Source: Acidobacteriaceae bacterium
GTDB taxonomy: Bacteria; Acidobacteriota; Terriglobia; Terriglobales; Acidobacteriaceae
Direction of reading: 5' to 3'
Assembly: GCA_030040115.1 (NCBI GenBank)
Contig: JASHUH010000538.1
Location: 1-9,110, forward strand
DNA length: 9,110 bases
Part shown: positions 6,136-9,110 of the stretch, in pieces
How positions within the stretch are numbered: position 1 is the first letter of the stretch
Layout: each line of letters starts with the position of its first letter
The notes under the pieces: model-generated
The model's input: only the letters and a program-made list of their open reading frames with translations
Database searches by the model: none
What the model was told of the DNA's origin: nothing
Program-made: the position numbers and the translations under genes

Positions 6136-8712
6136 CTAGTTTTGCGCCGGCTTGGTATTGGCGCCGAGCCCCCGTAGATCCATCTTCGTAGCCAGCATCT
6201 GCTTTAATTCCTGCGAAGCCGGCTGCGCGCTCCGCATCCGGAACGGAGCGCTGTTTACGATGCCGAGGACAAAGGCGGAGAAGGTGTTATTGCGTGCAGC
6301 CGCCTCACGAACGATCGAGCGGACCGCGGGCATGTCTTGTGGAACCAGTACACGGCCCATTCCGTAGGCAAAAAGATTCTCGGCGAAGGTGTCGATAAAG
6401 GAATCCGAGTACTTCATGAGCGCCTGGTGCAGGCTCGCGGGACCATCCAACGGCGTTCCGTCAAACAGCTTGCCCTCGTTATCGATGCGGCTGGCTTCGT
6501 CAAAACCGCGCCATTCGCCAATGGGGTCGAAGTTCTCCAAGGCAAAGCCGATGGGATCCATGAACGCGTGGCATCCGGCGCAGAAAGGATTTTTGCGATG
6601 CTCCTCCAGGCGCTCGCGCACCGTCTGCGCGCTGGCCCCGGCCTTGTTATCCGCGAGCACAAACGCAGCTGGCGGCGGCGGCGGCGGATTACCCAGCAAA
6701 ACCTCCATCACGTACTTGCCGCGAATCGTCGGCGAGGTGCGGTTGGCGCTGGAGGTCAAGGTGAGAATACTCGCCTGCCCCAGCAGTCCAAAACGGTTCG
6801 GGTCGGTCAACGCAACGCGGCGAAAACGATCGCCCAATACATTGGGAATGCCGTACAGCCGCGCCAACTGACCGTTCACGAAGGTGTATTTTCCATCCAA
6901 CAACGTGAGCACGCTGCGATTTTCGCGGACGATGCTGTTGAAGAACAGGATCGTCTCCTCACGCATATCGTCGATGAGGTTCTGATTGTACTGGGGGTAG
7001 AGATAGCCGTCGGGCAGCGCGCTCTTGAGGTTTTGCAGGTGCAGCCACTGGCTGGCGAAGTTGTTTGACAGGGCGATCGCGCGGGGGTCTTCGAGCATGC
7101 GATGCACCTGTGCATTCATCACCGCGGGCCGGTGCAACTGGTTCGCCTCTGCCAGCTTCAGCAGCTCCGCATCGGGCGCCGTGCTCCACAGGAAGTAGGA
7201 GAGCCGCGATGCGAGTTCCAAGTCGGTGATCGGATACGCCGCCGGCGCAGCGGATGGCGTGGGATTTTTATCCGTGTCGCCAGTTTTGAATTCCGCATTC
7301 ACAAACCGCGCCCGGTTGTTCTCGAAGCGAAAGATAAAAGAAGGGCTGGACAGCATGGCCTGCACCGCCACGCCCACTCCGCCTTCGAAGCCTCCATCCT
7401 CGTGGCTCAAGGCGTAGAACTTCATTAAGCCGGCCACTTCCTGGGCGGTCACAGGCCGGCGATAGGCCTGGGTGGCCAGGTGGGTGACGATGCTGCGTGC
7501 GCACGGCTCCTCTTGCGCGGCGGTTTTGGGGTAGCAGGAGAAGATCATCCGGCGGCTGGGCGTCTCTCCAACACCCTCGGCGTGGGCGGGGCCAGTGATT
7601 GTCAGGGTTTGCAGGTGCGGCATCGTCGTCAGTCCCGCTAACGGGGCCTGATTCAGGTCCAGCAACGAAAAGCTCCCCGGCTCGACGGCGTCATCGACTG
7701 GTCCGTCAAAGGTCTTGAGGAATACGGCCGAAATTCTTTGCGGACCCGCCGGCACATCAATCGGCGGGGTGCGGACAATGTCGAACTTGGTGCTTGTCGG
7801 GTTCACCGGCAGCACCGCTACGCGCACGCCGTTGACGGAGATTTCCATCTTCTGGGTATGCCCCTGCATGGCGCCGAAAAGCGCCCCATCGAGGGAATAG
7901 AAATAGGAAACCGTAAACGTGTATTGCCCATTGGCCGGGAAGTCGTGGATGACGGAGACCCCGCCGCGGGTCCCGAACGGCGCCCCGTCCACATGCCCCA
8001 ATTGCGATTGCACGCGCTCGAGCTCATAGCTTGCGCTCCCCGCTGCGGCGCTGCGATCGCCAATGGCCATGCGGCTGATGTTGCCGGCCGCGCGGATATA
8101 GGCGCTCATCAGCGTGGGCGATATCGTCAACACGTCCGACATATTGTCGAAACTGTGATCGAACGTATCGCTGGGCAGCATCTCGTCCACGTCGATGTTG
8201 ACGCCCAGCAACTCGCGTACGGAATTGGCGTACTCGGCGCGATTCAGCCGGTGCAGCGGCGGATCGCCATAATATGGATGGAGCGCCGCGTAACTATCCA
8301 GCGTATGCGCCACCGAGTCCTCAAAGAGCTTCCGCTCCACCGCGCTCGGATGCGGCGCTGTCGGGGGTGGCATAAAGCCCACCTTGACTCTCGAAATCAA
8401 CTCTTCGGCCAAGTCGTCGCTTTTCTCCAGATGCGAAAAGTCCAGAGCATTCACTCGGTCCATCTGCGGGTTATGGCAACCCGAGCAGTATTGCTTGACA
8501 AACGCCTGTTGCTGCGCGGTCGTCATGTAGGTCTTGGGAGCCTGGCCATAAGCGGCCATCGTCGTAATCGCCGCGATCGCGAAAGCAGAGAAGGCGCATC
8601 TCAACTCCGCACGCGTCGACCTTAAGGAGCCGCGACCCGCCTCAGAACCCAATGGCGCACAAGAACTCTGGCGTTCCCTTATGCCGGTTATGAGCTTGCC
8701 CCAAAAGCGCAT
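6136..8712 (-). CDS. Exported dihaem DUF1592-family protein (DUF1587/1595/1592/1588/1585)
   Basis: I chose the ATG at 8712 (858 residues) because AGGAG lies nine bases before it; an ATG at 8736 adds eight residues but its AGGA is only three bases away. A hydrophobic segment at 39..58 (CAFSAFAIAAITTMAAYGQA) after an unusually long basic N-region is the likely export signal. A cytochrome-c-like domain follows with CSGCH (76..80) and MPPP (Met114, possible axial ligand). Then come DUF1587 (about 151..216, LHRLNRAEYANSVRELLG), a beta-rich segment (247..354), DUF1595 (403..463, QAYRRPVT), DUF1592 (493..622, LASRLSYFLWSTAPD), DUF1588 (637..734, with a second haem site CAGCH at 711..715 followed by DPIGFALENFD) and DUF1585 (750..822). 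Such proteins are common in Planctomycetota and Acidobacteriota, usually beside DUF1552 genes; their role is unknown. A periplasmic electron-transfer role is inferred from the two CxxCH motifs. Confidence 0.93.
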   Translation of the reverse strand: MRFWGKLITGIRERQSSCAPLGSEAGRGSLRSTRAELRCAFSAFAIAAITTMAAYGQAPKTYMTTAQQQAFVKQYCSGCHNPQMDRVNALDFSHLEKSDDLAEELISRVKVGFMPPPTAPHPSAVERKLFEDSVAHTLDSYAALHPYYGDPPLHRLNRAEYANSVRELLGVNIDVDEMLPSDTFDHSFDNMSDVLTISPTLMSAYIRAAGNISRMAIGDRSAAAGSASYELERVQSQLGHVDGAPFGTRGGVSVIHDFPANGQYTFTVSYFYSLDGALFGAMQGHTQKMEISVNGVRVAVLPVNPTSTKFDIVRTPPIDVPAGPQRISAVFLKTFDGPVDDAVEPGSFSLLDLNQAPLAGLTTMPHLQTLTITGPAHAEGVGETPSRRMIFSCYPKTAAQEEPCARSIVTHLATQAYRRPVTAQEVAGLMKFYALSHEDGGFEGGVGVAVQAMLSSPSFIFRFENNRARFVNAEFKTGDTDKNPTPSAAPAAYPITDLELASRLSYFLWSTAPDAELLKLAEANQLHRPAVMNAQVHRMLEDPRAIALSNNFASQWLHLQNLKSALPDGYLYPQYNQNLIDDMREETILFFNSIVRENRSVLTLLDGKYTFVNGQLARLYGIPNVLGDRFRRVALTDPNRFGLLGQASILTLTSSANRTSPTIRGKYVMEVLLGNPPPPPPAAFVLADNKAGASAQTVRERLEEHRKNPFCAGCHAFMDPIGFALENFDPIGEWRGFDEASRIDNEGKLFDGTPLDGPASLHQALMKYSDSFIDTFAENLFAYGMGRVLVPQDMPAVRSIVREAAARNNTFSAFVLGIVNSAPFRMRSAQPASQELKQMLATKMDLRGLGANTKPAQN

Positions 8713-8721
8713 TGTGTTCGT

Positions 8722-8726
8722 CTCCT
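8722..8726 (-). promoter_or_regulatory. Ribosome binding site deciding the DUF1592 start
   Basis: The minus strand reads AGGAG nine bases before the ATG at 8712. The alternative ATG at 8736 has only AGGA at three bases, so this site favours the shorter protein and leaves a 32-base gap to the upstream stop codon. Confidence 0.6.
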
Positions 8727-8744
8727 GTGCTCCCATTTGTCCTG

Positions 8745-9110
8745 CTACTTGGTTTCTCCAAGAAGCTGCCGGATTTGTGCTACAGCTTCGTCCACGTGCA
8801 GGTCGTACCCGTGTTTGCCCAGCGCCGCCGACGAGCGCCGGCCATCGCCCATCACGCCATTTCCGGGATGGTTCGGATCATCGGCGGCATGCTGACCGGT
8901 ATGCTCCCTTGGCGCGCCCACAGCCTCGGAAAGCATGTCGCTCCGCACCCAGGTATTGGGTTCCGGTTCCAGATACATCATTTCCGAGGTGTCGTTCACT
9001 GAGGCGTGTCCGCCCGGCGAATAGCCCTTCGAAGAAAGCCACGCATCGAAGTCGTCATTCGACTTCTGGTAGGCGTCGCCGCAATACACCACCTTGACTC
9101 CCTGCCCCGC
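8745..9110 (-). CDS. Creatininase-family hydrolase, C-terminal part, cut by the right edge
   Basis: The minus-strand frame is open from the window edge to a TAG at 8745, giving 121 residues. The first codons visible (AGQGVKVVYCGDAY) continue an upstream part, so the GTG at 9092 is not the real start. The segment GGHASVNDTSEMMYLEP followed by VRSD matches the creatininase signature in which a His and an acidic residue flank the active site (His178 and Glu183 in Pseudomonas creatininase, from memory); here the second is Asp. GVMGDGRRSSAALGK and the closing helix VDEAVAQIRQLL fit the family end. Members hydrolyse cyclic amides or remove formyl groups (creatinine amidohydrolase, ArfB, MftE), so the substrate cannot be named. 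The N-terminal metal ligands lie outside the window. Its stop lies 32 bases before the DUF1592 start, suggesting a shared transcript. Confidence 0.8.
   Translation of the reverse strand, partial: AGQGVKVVYCGDAYQKSNDDFDAWLSSKGYSPGGHASVNDTSEMMYLEPEPNTWVRSDMLSEAVGAPREHTGQHAADDPNHPGNGVMGDGRRSSAALGKHGYDLHVDEAVAQIRQLLGETK

Noticed and set aside
7738..8625. Plus-strand open frame of 295 codons opposite the DUF1592 gene
   Set aside because: No domain is recognisable and it overlaps fully a gene with five identifiable domains and a haem motif.

Overview
The window reads as part of a GC-rich bacterial chromosome, most likely Acidobacteriota or a neighbouring group such as Planctomycetota or Verrucomicrobiota. 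This is inferred from gene content: a DUF1592-type dihaem protein next to a Tat-exported DUF1552 protein and an exported ankyrin-repeat protein, beside histidine-degradation genes. No rRNA, tRNA, CRISPR array, insertion sequence or phage gene is visible. Every supported gene lies on the minus strand, so transcription runs from high to low coordinates. All gaps between neighbours are short (about 30 to 72 bases) except the last one.

Right part (9110 to about 2927), in transcription order: the C-terminal part of a creatininase-family metal hydrolase, cut by the window edge; a large exported DUF1592 protein with two CxxCH haem sites; a Tat-signal DUF1552 protein; and an exported protein of about twelve ankyrin repeats. 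The last two have near-perfect Shine-Dalgarno sites. The three exported proteins look like one periplasmic unit: a cytochrome-like component, a Tat-dependent partner of unknown activity and a repeat scaffold. Its biological role is not known to me and is the most novel thing here.

Left part (2854 to 1): hutI (imidazolonepropionase), then an M20 metallo-amidohydrolase of the ArgE type, then a leader of about 230 bases, then the first 21 codons of what may be an amidohydrolase running off the left edge. HutI makes N-formimidoyl-L-glutamate. If the edge fragment is formimidoylglutamate deiminase (HutF), its product would be N-formylglutamate, and the M20 enzyme would be a candidate for removing the formyl group. 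That is a hypothesis; the M20 enzyme could equally be an ordinary N-acetylornithine deacetylase.

The two halves are 72 bases apart with no convincing terminator between them. A -10-like TATAAC just before hutI hints that the hut genes have their own promoter.
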